In this document: piece by piece, positions 25,703 through 33,844 of the stretch
How positions within the stretch are numbered: position 1 is the first letter of the stretch
Layout of the letters: every line of letters starts with the position of its first letter
Notes under the pieces: model-generated
What the model saw: only the letters and a program-made list of their open reading frames with translations
Database searches by the model: none
Told to the model about the DNA's origin: nothing
Position numbers and translations under genes: made by a program
NCBI GenBank assembly: GCA_049603715.1
Contig: JBMYSW010000014.1
Location: forward strand, 1 to 64,000
DNA: 64,000 nucleotides
Reading direction: 5' to 3'
Source: Pontibacterium sp049603715
GTDB lineage: Bacteria > Pseudomonadota > Gammaproteobacteria > Pseudomonadales > Balneatricaceae

Positions 25703-26898
25703 GCGAGGCAGCCAAAGGCGGCGCTTGTGCAGGTCAGCCATCGTCGTTACCACAAACAGACACAGGCGCTGAAAAAAAGCACGGCCAGCCCTTATGGCTA
25801 TTGGCTGAGCTGACTTACAAGTGCCCGCTGCAATGTCCTTATTGTTCAAATCCACTCGACTTTGCCAAACACAGTAACGAGCTAACCACGCAAGAGTGGC
25901 TAGATGTGTTTGCTCAAGGTCGTCAGATGGGGGCGGTTCAGCTTGGCTTTTCTGGCGGTGAGCCGTTGGTTCGCCAAGACTTGGTAGAGTTAATTGGTGG
26001 TGCCCATGAAATGGGTTATTACACCAACCTTATTACCTCGGGCGTGGGCCTAAACGAGCGTAAAGTGGCCGAGTTTAAAAAGGCAGGCTTAGACCATATT
26101 CAAGTCAGCTTTCAGGCAGCGGATGAGTCGGTTAACAACATGCTCTCAGGCTCGCAAAAAGCCTTTGCGCAAAAGCTAAAAATGGCAAAAGAAGTGAAAG
26201 CCCAAGGCTACCCTATGGTGCTTAACTTTGTGACCCATCGCCACAATATCGACAAGATCGATAAAATCATCGAGTTGTGTATTGCCTTAGAAGCCGACTT
26301 TGTCGAGCTGGCGACCTGCCAATACTACGGCTGGGCCTACGAAAACCTCGACGCATTGATGCCAACCAAAGCACAGCTTGAGCGGGCTGAGGCGATTACT
26401 GCTCAGTATCGCGAAAAGCTCAGTGCGGCGGGCAACCCGATGAAACTGATCTTTGTGACACCTGACTATTACGAAGAGCGCCCTAAGGGCTGTATGAATG
26501 GTTGGGGCCAGATCTTTTTAACGGTGACACCTGACGGTACAGCCTTGCCGTGCCACAGCGCGCGTATGTTGCCCGTTGAGTTTCCCAATGTAAAAGAGCA
26601 CAGCTTGTCTCATATCTGGAATGGTTCAAGTGGCTTTAATGCGTTTCGCGGCTACGACTGGATGACAGAGCCTTGCCGCTCTTGTGACGAAAAAGAAAAA
26701 GACTTTGGCGGCTGTCGTTGCCAAGCTTACATGCTTACTGGCGATGCAACTAACGCTGACCCCGTGTGTGCCAAGTCTGATCATCACCACTTGATCACTG
26801 ATGCCCGTGAGCGCTCTGAGCAGCCATTGGAAGATACGCAAACCTTTGTGTTTCGCAATGATGCTAACTCGCGTGTGTTTGCTAAATCGTCCAGCTAG
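25699..26898 (+). CDS. pqqE: PqqE, radical SAM PqqA cross-linking enzyme
   Basis: A 399-residue radical SAM protein. The core cluster motif is C42xxxC46xxC49 (KCPLQCPYC), and auxiliary SPASM cysteines lie in PCHSARM and CRSCDEKEKDFGGCRCQAY. It forms the Glu-Tyr carbon-carbon bond in PqqA. I use the ATG at 25699 (ATGA overlap with pqqD); a TTG 12 bases upstream is in frame but lies in pqqD. A Gly/Ala-rich N-terminal extension of about 25 residues precedes the core. Confidence 0.97.
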   Translation: MSEAAKGGACAGQPSSLPQTDTGAEKKHGQPLWLLAELTYKCPLQCPYCSNPLDFAKHSNELTTQEWLDVFAQGRQMGAVQLGFSGGEPLVRQDLVELIGGAHEMGYYTNLITSGVGLNERKVAEFKKAGLDHIQVSFQAADESVNNMLSGSQKAFAQKLKMAKEVKAQGYPMVLNFVTHRHNIDKIDKIIELCIALEADFVELATCQYYGWAYENLDALMPTKAQLERAEAITAQYREKLSAAGNPMKLIFVTPDYYEERPKGCMNGWGQIFLTVTPDGTALPCHSARMLPVEFPNVKEHSLSHIWNGSSGFNAFRGYDWMTEPCRSCDEKEKDFGGCRCQAYMLTGDATNADPVCAKSDHHHLITDARERSEQPLEDTQTFVFRNDANSRVFAKSSS

Positions 26899-26970
26899 TT
26901 CTTACAATAAAACTAGTCGCATACAAAGTAGCCGTATAATGGCTGCCATATCGTAAAAGGAGGGCAGCCT

Positions 26971-28953
26971 GTGCAGCAAAGGCCAATGACCAGTGAAGAG
27001 GCGACGCGTGCCTCGGTGGCACTCTCTCAGTTGTCTGTGTGCGACGACGCGCTTTTGTGGGTTCAGCAAAATCCCAGCACTGGCGAGTTTCAGCTCTTTG
27101 GCCAGTGGCTGCCTTCCAGTTCGTTATCCCCATCGCCGGAACGCTCTTCACCCAACGAGTCTTTTGTTATCAGCCCTGCTGGCCTGTCCATTAATAGTCG
27201 TGTGAACGAGTACGGCGGTGTGAGCTACTGTGGTATTCGGGCCGAGCAAGGTTGCATTGAGCTGGTTTACGTTAACAACGACGACCAGCAGCTTTGGCAG
27301 TTACGTTGGCAAGACGGTGTGGCTGAGGTGAGCAAATTAACCGATGAGCCAAACAGTCGCTTTGGTGCGCCGGTTTTAAACCCTCATGCTTCACAGCTGG
27401 TGGCGATTTGTGAACGGCATGTTGACGGTAGATTTCACCCAGAGCACTCCCTTGTCTCTATCGACCTGACATCTGGGCAGCTACAGCGGCTTCATCAAGG
27501 CTTCGATTTTTATGATCGCCCGACACTGCACCCTGAGGGGAAGGAGCTGAGTTGGGTTGCTTGGAATCATCCTAATCAGCCTTGGACAAGTACTCACCTT
27601 TGCCGCCTAGCATTAGATGAGCATGGGCAGGCAAAAGGGGCAGTACAAGACTATTATCAGCTGGGCTATGCATTTTCGCAGCCTTTATATCGTCAAGCGG
27701 GGCAGCTGCTTTGTTTGTCAGACCATCAAAATTGGTGGGGCGTGTATGAGGTGTCAGGCCATGAGCTTTCGCCAGTCTACGATGTTGCTAATAGTGAACT
27801 AGATGTTTGCGCTGCACCTTGGCAGTTTGGTCAGTCGAGCTATATCGCCTCGAGTAAGGGGATACTCGTTAGCGGTCATCGTCAGGGCATTGGCCAATTG
27901 TTGGCACTGAATGAACCAGAGCAAACGCCAGCGCCGCGTTGTGATGCAAAAGCTTATACCTTGTTTCGTTATCTTTGTTTAAGCGAGAAGCATCACACGT
28001 GTTTTGCCATTGCGTCCTCTCCTGAAGCGGAAGACCAAGTAGTGGGTTTTGAGTTACAGCCCAACCCTAAACCTTCCAGTGAGAACGAGGAGAGTGGTTT
28101 ATCTGAGCACTCAAACCCTCGTAGCTTGTTTGCAAATGCTGAGGATGGCAGCCGTATACAAGGCTTTTGGTGGCAAAGCTCAGCTGGAGAGACTTCACAG
28201 GCGAATAAGCACAAGCCTCGACAGCTCATCGTATCAATACATGGCGGCCCAACCGCGGCTGCTTATCCGACTTACTCCAATCAAAGGGCCTTTTGGCTCT
28301 CTCATGGATTTGATGTGCTTGAGGTCAATCACCGTGGCAGTACGGGCTTTGGCCGAAATTTTCGCCAAGCCTTAAAAGGGGGGTGGGCAGAAGTGGACGT
28401 GCAAGACACACTGACGCTGACACGGACGCTTTTGGCGCAGACGTCGTCTATAAGCCATGCCTTTATCCGTGGCTCTAGTGCTGGAGGCCTGACTGTATTG
28501 TCGTGTTTGGCCGAAAGTGATGTCTTTGCGGCCGGTGCGAGCCTTTATGGCGTGACAGATTTACAAAGGTTGCACGAGTGTACCCATAAGTTTGAGTCGC
28601 AATATGTACCTTGGCTTGTGTGCCCTACGTTCCCTCCTCGAAGCGAAGCTGAATTTGCCTTAGTGTGCGAAGGTCGGTCGCCCCTTAACAAGGTGGCCTC
28701 CATTAAGGTGCCTGTGCTGTTTTTACAAGGCGAAGAGGACCGAGTGGTACCTGCTACGCAAACACGGGCGATGCATCGCGCTTTGGTTGAGCAAGGGGTG
28801 GATAGCCAAGCCCACTATTTTGCTAACGAACGCCACGGCTTTAAACAACCCAAAAACCAGCAAAGAGCCCTTGAGCTTGAGTTGGCGTTTTATCGCCGAG
28901 TGATAGGGGCTTTCGGAAAAATAAGGCACCTTTCTGAACGAAAGATGCCATGA
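26971..28953 (+). CDS. pqqH: S9-family prolyl-oligopeptidase-like protease, PqqH-like
   Basis: A 660-residue protease with an N-terminal beta-propeller (about 50-400) and C-terminal alpha/beta hydrolase domain. The nucleophile is in RGSSAGGL, the Asp in EGEEDRVVP-like LQGEEDRVV, the His in ERHGFKQPKNQ. The GTG at 26971 is preceded by AAAGGAGGG, a strong SD. Position directly after pqqE matches Pseudomonas aeruginosa, where an S9 peptidase (pqqH) follows pqqE and may trim the modified PqqA. No M16-type pqqF is in the window. Confidence 0.85.
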   Translation: MQQRPMTSEEATRASVALSQLSVCDDALLWVQQNPSTGEFQLFGQWLPSSSLSPSPERSSPNESFVISPAGLSINSRVNEYGGVSYCGIRAEQGCIELVYVNNDDQQLWQLRWQDGVAEVSKLTDEPNSRFGAPVLNPHASQLVAICERHVDGRFHPEHSLVSIDLTSGQLQRLHQGFDFYDRPTLHPEGKELSWVAWNHPNQPWTSTHLCRLALDEHGQAKGAVQDYYQLGYAFSQPLYRQAGQLLCLSDHQNWWGVYEVSGHELSPVYDVANSELDVCAAPWQFGQSSYIASSKGILVSGHRQGIGQLLALNEPEQTPAPRCDAKAYTLFRYLCLSEKHHTCFAIASSPEAEDQVVGFELQPNPKPSSENEESGLSEHSNPRSLFANAEDGSRIQGFWWQSSAGETSQANKHKPRQLIVSIHGGPTAAAYPTYSNQRAFWLSHGFDVLEVNHRGSTGFGRNFRQALKGGWAEVDVQDTLTLTRTLLAQTSSISHAFIRGSSAGGLTVLSCLAESDVFAAGASLYGVTDLQRLHECTHKFESQYVPWLVCPTFPPRSEAEFALVCEGRSPLNKVASIKVPVLFLQGEEDRVVPATQTRAMHRALVEQGVDSQAHYFANERHGFKQPKNQQRALELELAFYRRVIGAFGKIRHLSERKMP

Positions 28954-28958
28954 AGCGA

Positions 28959-29492
28959 TTATACGAGAGGCCCGACTAAGGTTGCCAAGCACTGTTTGAT
29001 TTGAGCTGTATCTCGGGCGTCGGCCGCGATTACCGTACCGCTAACACCAGCAGCTGTTAATACGGCCTCGTATTCTTGCGGAGCAGGTGAGGGTGAAAGG
29101 TCGGTTTGTGTGGTGAGCACAAGCAGCTTGGCGCTGCTGACCAGTGACTTGAAGGCTTCTAAGTAGTACAGCAAGTCGGCCTTAGGTGTATCCGCTGTAT
29201 TGTCGATCATGACCACCACGCCACTGCAATCGTTGGCGATGTCTTGCTTTAACATATCCCACATAAACTCAAAACGAATTTGCCCAGGTGCGCCGTAAAG
29301 ATGCACTTTTTGGCCAGCTGCGGTGGTTACACGACCATAGTCGATGGCAACTGTAGTGGTTTCTTTGGTAATAACTTCGCCGTCAGAAACTTTGGCTTCG
29401 GTGTCGATGGGAGTGATTTCGCTTACTGCTTGTATCGCACTGGTTTTCCCTGCACCAACGGGGCCGATAAAAACGATCTTCAAATTGTCCAT
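28959..29492 (-). CDS. small Ras/MglA-like GTPase (COG2229 type)
   Basis: A 177-residue GTPase: P-loop GPVGAGKTS near the N-terminus, switch II YGAPGQIRF in place of DxxG, and base-binding motif TTQTD in place of NKxD. These features fit the COG2229 group of small GTPases that often partner polarity, motility or two-component modules. It is divergent from the Chp-type chemosensory operon and separated by 358 bp, so a role in localising that system is a reasonable guess. ATG at 29492. Confidence 0.78.
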   Translation of the reverse strand: MDNLKIVFIGPVGAGKTSAIQAVSEITPIDTEAKVSDGEVITKETTTVAIDYGRVTTAAGQKVHLYGAPGQIRFEFMWDMLKQDIANDCSGVVVMIDNTADTPKADLLYYLEAFKSLVSSAKLLVLTTQTDLSPSPAPQEYEAVLTAAGVSGTVIAADARDTAQIKQCLATLVGPLV

Positions 29493-29683
29493 ATTTACTT
29501 AGAATCCTGCCGACGAGAAATGTTTCATGAAAATTTCTTACTCGAGCGCTAGTGTACCTCAATGCGTGTGCCTTGGGTAAAAAACGTTTTGTAAAATAAA
29601 AGCAAAAAAAGGCCCACCTTTTGCTATCAGTTCAGGTACCTCAAAATAGGAGCGTTAATTCAACGCGAACACATGATTAGAAC

Positions 29684-29711
29684 TTGAGTTGAAACATTGA
29701 GTTGTTATGAT
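29684..29711 (+). promoter_or_regulatory. sigma-70-type promoter candidate before the Chp operon
   Basis: TTGAGT (29684-29689), 16 bases, TATGAT (29706-29711), about 140 bp before the first Chp gene. The rest of the 358-bp gap 29493-29850 is AT-rich and holds no supported gene. Confidence 0.5.
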
Positions 29712-29850
29712 GTCGCTCTGTACTATAGGCAAACCCGCCTAATGGTTAGCACCTCGTTTGACGCGCAAGACAGGTTTTGTTCCAATCAAGAGCACAACTT
29801 TCGCTGCGGGTGTTATATGGGCGCGGAAGTATTAAAGGAAAATACGATAG

Positions 29851-30657
29851 ATGAACATAGGTACACTAGGATTCCCCGAAGATCAGCGCGTTAAGCTGGG
29901 TAAGATTTTGAGCTTATCGCGAAATAACCGATACGAACTCGTCGACTTTGACCCGGCTGAGCTCCCAGACTTGCTGCTTATTTTTGGCAGTGAGTTACTC
30001 GAGAGTGCGCCTGTCTCAGAGTTGCCCGAGGCTTATCACGCGCGCATCATCATTGTTGATAAAGATAAAATCGACAGCCTAGAGTACTCCTCTATTGGTT
30101 ACCCCATGGTGTCGTCTCGCGTTTTACGTGCGTTGGACAAAATGACCAACGAAAACGAAGAACTGGATGCGGACGAAACAACAGGTGACGTAGAGAACAA
30201 GTTTGAAAAGTATGCTCAAACAGCCACAGACCTAACTCAAACGGCTACAGAAACTGGCGGTCGTCAGTTTAAAGTCCTAGTGGTGGACGATAGCGAAGCC
30301 ATGCAGCAGGCGCTTATTACTGAGCTTACCGGCATGGAACAAACCGTAGTGGTCACCACCGCTGATGATGGCGAACAAGCCCTCGCCGCGGTTGAGAGCA
30401 CCACATTCGACTTTATATTCCTTGATATTGTCATGCCTGGAATCGACGGGTTTGAAGTGTGTACACAAATGCGCGCTCGCCCAGAGTTGAAAAAAACGCC
30501 GATTATTATGCTGTCTTCTCGAACTTCACCTCTCGACGAGGTGAAAGGCATTATGGCAGGTTGCTCGACCTACCTCACCAAGCCTATCGAGCATGTTGAG
30601 TTCCAAAAAGTGATTCAACGTGTCACAAATTGGATCGAAGAATTTAAAGCTTCATAA
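29851..30657 (+). CDS. two-domain response regulator (PilG-like position)
   Basis: A 268-residue protein. The C-terminal receiver (about 145-265) has LVVDDSEAM, phospho-acceptor Asp near 192 in FIFLDIVMPG, SSRTS and K in YLTKPIE. The N-terminal 105 residues look like a degenerate receiver-like or unknown domain (LLLIFGSELLES, RIIIVDKDK), then an acidic, Thr-rich linker. It heads a Chp-type cluster in the place of pilG but is twice the usual length. ATG at 29851, SD AAAGGAAAA. Confidence 0.75.
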   Translation: MNIGTLGFPEDQRVKLGKILSLSRNNRYELVDFDPAELPDLLLIFGSELLESAPVSELPEAYHARIIIVDKDKIDSLEYSSIGYPMVSSRVLRALDKMTNENEELDADETTGDVENKFEKYAQTATDLTQTATETGGRQFKVLVVDDSEAMQQALITELTGMEQTVVVTTADDGEQALAAVESTTFDFIFLDIVMPGIDGFEVCTQMRARPELKKTPIIMLSSRTSPLDEVKGIMAGCSTYLTKPIEHVEFQKVIQRVTNWIEEFKAS

Positions 30658-30707
30658 AGCGAGGCTCTAGCCTTGCATTGATTTATTAATCTTATTGGTA
30701 AAAAAAG

Positions 30708-31073
30708 ATGCCCTTGAACAAAATTTTGGTTGTTGAAGATGATCCGGTGCAGGTGTTGCGCCTTTGCGATGTGCTAAAAGCAACCAATGCCGAACTTATT
30801 GTTGCGTCTAACGGTCGTCAGGCAATCGAAAAAGCAGAGTCAGAAATGCCTGACTTGATTTTTATGGACATCGTGATGCCGGACGTGGACGGTTTTTCGG
30901 CGTGTCGTCAAATTACTCAGTCTGACAAAACCAAAGACATTCCTGTGGTTGTTGTGTCGAGTAAAAACCAAGATGCCGACAAGGTTTGGGCGCAGTTGCA
31001 AGGTGCTCGTGCGGTCGTAGGTAAACCTTATACCGAAGAAGATATTCTTGAACAAGTTCGAGCTTACGAGTAA
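30708..31073 (+). CDS. pilH: PilH-like CheY-type response regulator
   Basis: A 121-residue single receiver: ILVVEDDPVQ, phospho-acceptor in LIFMDIVMPDVDG, VVSS and K in VVGKPYTEE. In Pil-Chp systems PilH acts as a phosphate sink or as a retraction-related output. It lies 50 bp after the two-domain regulator and 8 bp before the CheW-like gene. Confidence 0.82.
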   Translation: MPLNKILVVEDDPVQVLRLCDVLKATNAELIVASNGRQAIEKAESEMPDLIFMDIVMPDVDGFSACRQITQSDKTKDIPVVVVSSKNQDADKVWAQLQGARAVVGKPYTEEDILEQVRAYE

Positions 31074-31081
31074 CTCGGTTC

Positions 31082-31558
31082 ATGAGTAGCCCAGACGCGC
31101 AAGTCGCCAACCTAACGACCGGTGAAGCGGAAACGCTGCACTCGGTTCGTCATGGCTTTATTTCAGCGAATACCCACTTTTTAATTCCTAAAGGGGTGTT
31201 TTCAGAATATGTAAGCCAAATCGCCTTGTGTACCATTCCGGGTACGCCCGCGTGGTTTTTAGGGATTGCCAATCACCGTGGTGAAACCATACCTGTATTT
31301 GACTTGGATACAGCGTTTGAAGCCCAGACCACGCCTGCACCTCTAAAAGGTGTGCTGCTATTGGGTAGTCACCCCAATACAGTAGGTATCGCTCTGAGGC
31401 AATCACCAACGGTACTGATTAACCCAGAGCCAGTGAATGAGCCTGCCACTAGCCCTGAGCTAAGGCCCTTTTTAACTGAAAGTTTTTTGGTAAAAGGGCA
31501 AGTTTGGTTCAATGTGGACCATCATCGCTTGTTTAGCGATCTCCGTGCTCGCTTTTAA
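31082..31558 (+). CDS. pilI: CheW-like coupling protein, PilI-like
   Basis: A 158-residue CheW-fold protein (GFISANTHFLIPKGVFSEYV; IPGTPAWFLGIANHRGETIPVFDLD; GVLLLGSHPNTVGIALR). It should couple the MCP to ChpA in a membrane array. ATG at 31082, preceded by TAACTCGGTTC; no strong SD, so coupling to pilH translation is likely. Confidence 0.83.
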   Translation: MSSPDAQVANLTTGEAETLHSVRHGFISANTHFLIPKGVFSEYVSQIALCTIPGTPAWFLGIANHRGETIPVFDLDTAFEAQTTPAPLKGVLLLGSHPNTVGIALRQSPTVLINPEPVNEPATSPELRPFLTESFLVKGQVWFNVDHHRLFSDLRARF

Positions 31559-31657
31559 AGAGTGGCTGTTTGCTGCTGAGCACGGGCAGATAAATACAAT
31601 AAAAATCTAAAATTTAGCGCTGTTGGATATAAATACATCCTGAGGAAGATAAATATC

Positions 31658-33787
31658 ATGCGGTCATCTTGGAGTTTTCAGAACATACCGTTGCCCATTA
31701 AGTTTGCGATGGCCGTTGTGCTGTTGCTGGTGGGTTTGGGCCTTTGGGCGAGTGCTTACTACCAAACACTTCGCATCGAAGAATCGACACTGGCACGGGC
31801 TGAAACACTCGAAGGTTTCCGAACGAATGTAAACGTGATTCGTTTGAACATTGCAGATGCGCGTATCAACGAGAAAGGCTTGATCATTGAGAAAGACCTT
31901 TCTTACCTCGAAGTCTTTGAAGAAGATGTCGAAAAAGCCGACTTGGCGATTACCGAATTGCACGAGTACATTCGTTCGGAAGAACAAGATCAAATGATCT
32001 TTGAGCTGCACGACTTACTTGATACCTACCGTGAAGCGGTTGACGAGGGTGCACAGGCGGCACTCGAAATTGGTTTGACCGCTAACACTGGTCTGACTGC
32101 GGAGATGGGTAACCATTTGGTACGCATTGATAATCTGTGGGAGTGGGACTACTTCCGCGATATTTTCCCTCGGTATATCGAGCTAACCGGTGAGATAAAC
32201 GCCTTTTTGGCAGATGCCAGTGAGTTTGGTTCCTCAAACGTGGCGGCCATGGACCTTCAGCGTACCCTGATTTCTGCGCAAATTGATATCCTGCGCGAAG
32301 AATTACTTAACGCGGCGGTGGAGTACCCACAAGCGCTGCAAACCGCCAATGCATTTGAAGATATGGGGGTAACCTTTGGTTACCTTACCGATGCCATGGC
32401 AACCCGCGACACTACTTATGCCAACCTTACGGCGCTTTCTGAAGAACTACAGCCTCAGCTACAATCGGTGTTCGACTTGGCAGCGGTATACCAATTAGAA
32501 GATAACAAGTTGCGCGAAGCAGAAGTTCAAATGGCGCGTAATTCCTTCTTTATATCTATGGGCTTCATGATTGTTTCGTTCACCTTGGCGCTGGTTATCC
32601 TTAAGCTGGGTATCCTTGATTCGGTGAGCCGAATTCGTCAGACCTTGGCAAAAATTCGTGAAGGCGACAGCGAAGCCCGAACTGAACTTACCTCACACGA
32701 TGAATTGGGTGAATTGGCGCAAGCGCTAGATGGTCTGCTTGATGACAAAGAAACCAACCTTCGTGATAAAGAAGTTGAGAACAAGCGCATCAACGCCTCT
32801 ATTATCGACTTGATCCAAAACGTATTCCGTTTGAGCCAGCGAGACTTGACCGTACGTGTACCGGTGGCAGAAGACATCACTGGTGCGGTAGCGGACTCCA
32901 TCAACCAGTTGGCTGAGTCTATCGAGCTGGTATTGCGCGACGTAGATAAGGTGGCCAACCAAGTAAATAACGCGTCGGTGCAGGTGAAGTCTCAATCGGC
33001 GACGGTACTTGAATACTCTCGTAAAGAGAAAGAAGAGGTAGGTAAAACACTGGTTGGTTTGGACTCTGCGGTTAAAGCGATGCAGATCATCTCTAAGCTA
33101 GCGGTCTTGTCTAACAGCGCCTCTCAGCGCGCGATTAAAACGTCAGAAACGGCGATGGAATCGGTATCTCAAACCGTCGACAGTATTACCAAAATCCGTC
33201 AAACCATTCACGAGGCGGAAAAACGTATTAAACGATTGGGCGAACGTTCGCAAGAAATCGGCGGTATCGTAAGCTTGATCAACAACATCTCGGAACGTAC
33301 CCACGTACTCTCTCTTAACGCGAGTATGCACGCGGCATCAGCAGGTGAAGCCGGTCGTGGTTTGATGGTGGTAGTAGACGAGGTACAACGACTCGCGGAG
33401 AACTCTCGTGAGGCGACGGCAGAGATTGAGAACCTTGTTAACAACATTCAGCTCGAGACCGCTGATACCATCGCGGTAATGAACACCGTAATCACCGACG
33501 TTGTCGAGGGTACGGAACTGGCAGAGGCCGCGGGTGAACGTATGAGTGAAACCCGTGCCACGACACAGTCGCTGGTAGACTCGGTAGTTCGGATCGCACA
33601 AAACGCTGCTCGACAAGCAAAAGTGGCGCAAGAGCTACGTATTCGTGCATCGAGCATCGAGGCAACCACAGCATCGACCAACGACGAGATGGAGCGTCAG
33701 GCCTTGCTGTCCGACGAGCTTGTAAACTCAGCGGCCGAGCTTCAGCGCTCAATCCGAGTGTTTAAGCTAGCAACAGACCAAGCCTAG
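31658..33787 (+). CDS. pilJ: methyl-accepting chemoreceptor of the Chp cluster (PilJ position)
   Basis: A 709-residue receptor. TM1 is at about 15-34, a long helical periplasmic domain at 38-290, TM2 at 296-318, HAMP at 320-375, and a signalling coiled coil with the tip ERTHVLSLNASMHAASAGEAGRG, close to the PilJ type (HAA/ASMAGE) rather than Tsr. The periplasmic domain is not PilJ-N: it looks like a helical-bundle sensor. A PilJ-N-like domain is instead encoded as a separate secreted protein at 38250-39029. No pilK or chpB methylation gene is seen in the cluster. Confidence 0.85.
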   Translation: MRSSWSFQNIPLPIKFAMAVVLLLVGLGLWASAYYQTLRIEESTLARAETLEGFRTNVNVIRLNIADARINEKGLIIEKDLSYLEVFEEDVEKADLAITELHEYIRSEEQDQMIFELHDLLDTYREAVDEGAQAALEIGLTANTGLTAEMGNHLVRIDNLWEWDYFRDIFPRYIELTGEINAFLADASEFGSSNVAAMDLQRTLISAQIDILREELLNAAVEYPQALQTANAFEDMGVTFGYLTDAMATRDTTYANLTALSEELQPQLQSVFDLAAVYQLEDNKLREAEVQMARNSFFISMGFMIVSFTLALVILKLGILDSVSRIRQTLAKIREGDSEARTELTSHDELGELAQALDGLLDDKETNLRDKEVENKRINASIIDLIQNVFRLSQRDLTVRVPVAEDITGAVADSINQLAESIELVLRDVDKVANQVNNASVQVKSQSATVLEYSRKEKEEVGKTLVGLDSAVKAMQIISKLAVLSNSASQRAIKTSETAMESVSQTVDSITKIRQTIHEAEKRIKRLGERSQEIGGIVSLINNISERTHVLSLNASMHAASAGEAGRGLMVVVDEVQRLAENSREATAEIENLVNNIQLETADTIAVMNTVITDVVEGTELAEAAGERMSETRATTQSLVDSVVRIAQNAARQAKVAQELRIRASSIEATTASTNDEMERQALLSDELVNSAAELQRSIRVFKLATDQA

Positions 33788-33811
33788 TCGGCGAGTAGGG
33801 GAGTAACAGGT

Positions 33812-33844
33812 ATGCGGGCTGAGGCGAATATTGATGCTAGCTAG
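33812..33844 (+). other. ten-codon leader frame overlapping the chpA start
   Basis: An ATG at 33812 with SD AGGGGAG eight bases upstream opens a frame of ten codons (MRAEANIDAS) that stops at 33844, past the chpA ATG at 33834. Terminating ribosomes could re-initiate at chpA, whose own SD (TGAGGCG) is weaker. It may also be chance. Confidence 0.4.

Noticed and set aside
26934..26940. TATAAT before the PqqH-like gene as a separate promoter
   Set aside because: No -35 element at a proper distance; the gene may be read through from pqqE.
29697..29894. 65-codon frame before the Chp operon
   Set aside because: It overlaps the predicted promoter and the start of the first regulator gene in another frame and has no SD.
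32638..33752. Several minus-strand frames of 60-106 codons across the MCP gene
   Set aside because: Antisense shadows of a strongly coding helical protein, with no SD or conserved motif.
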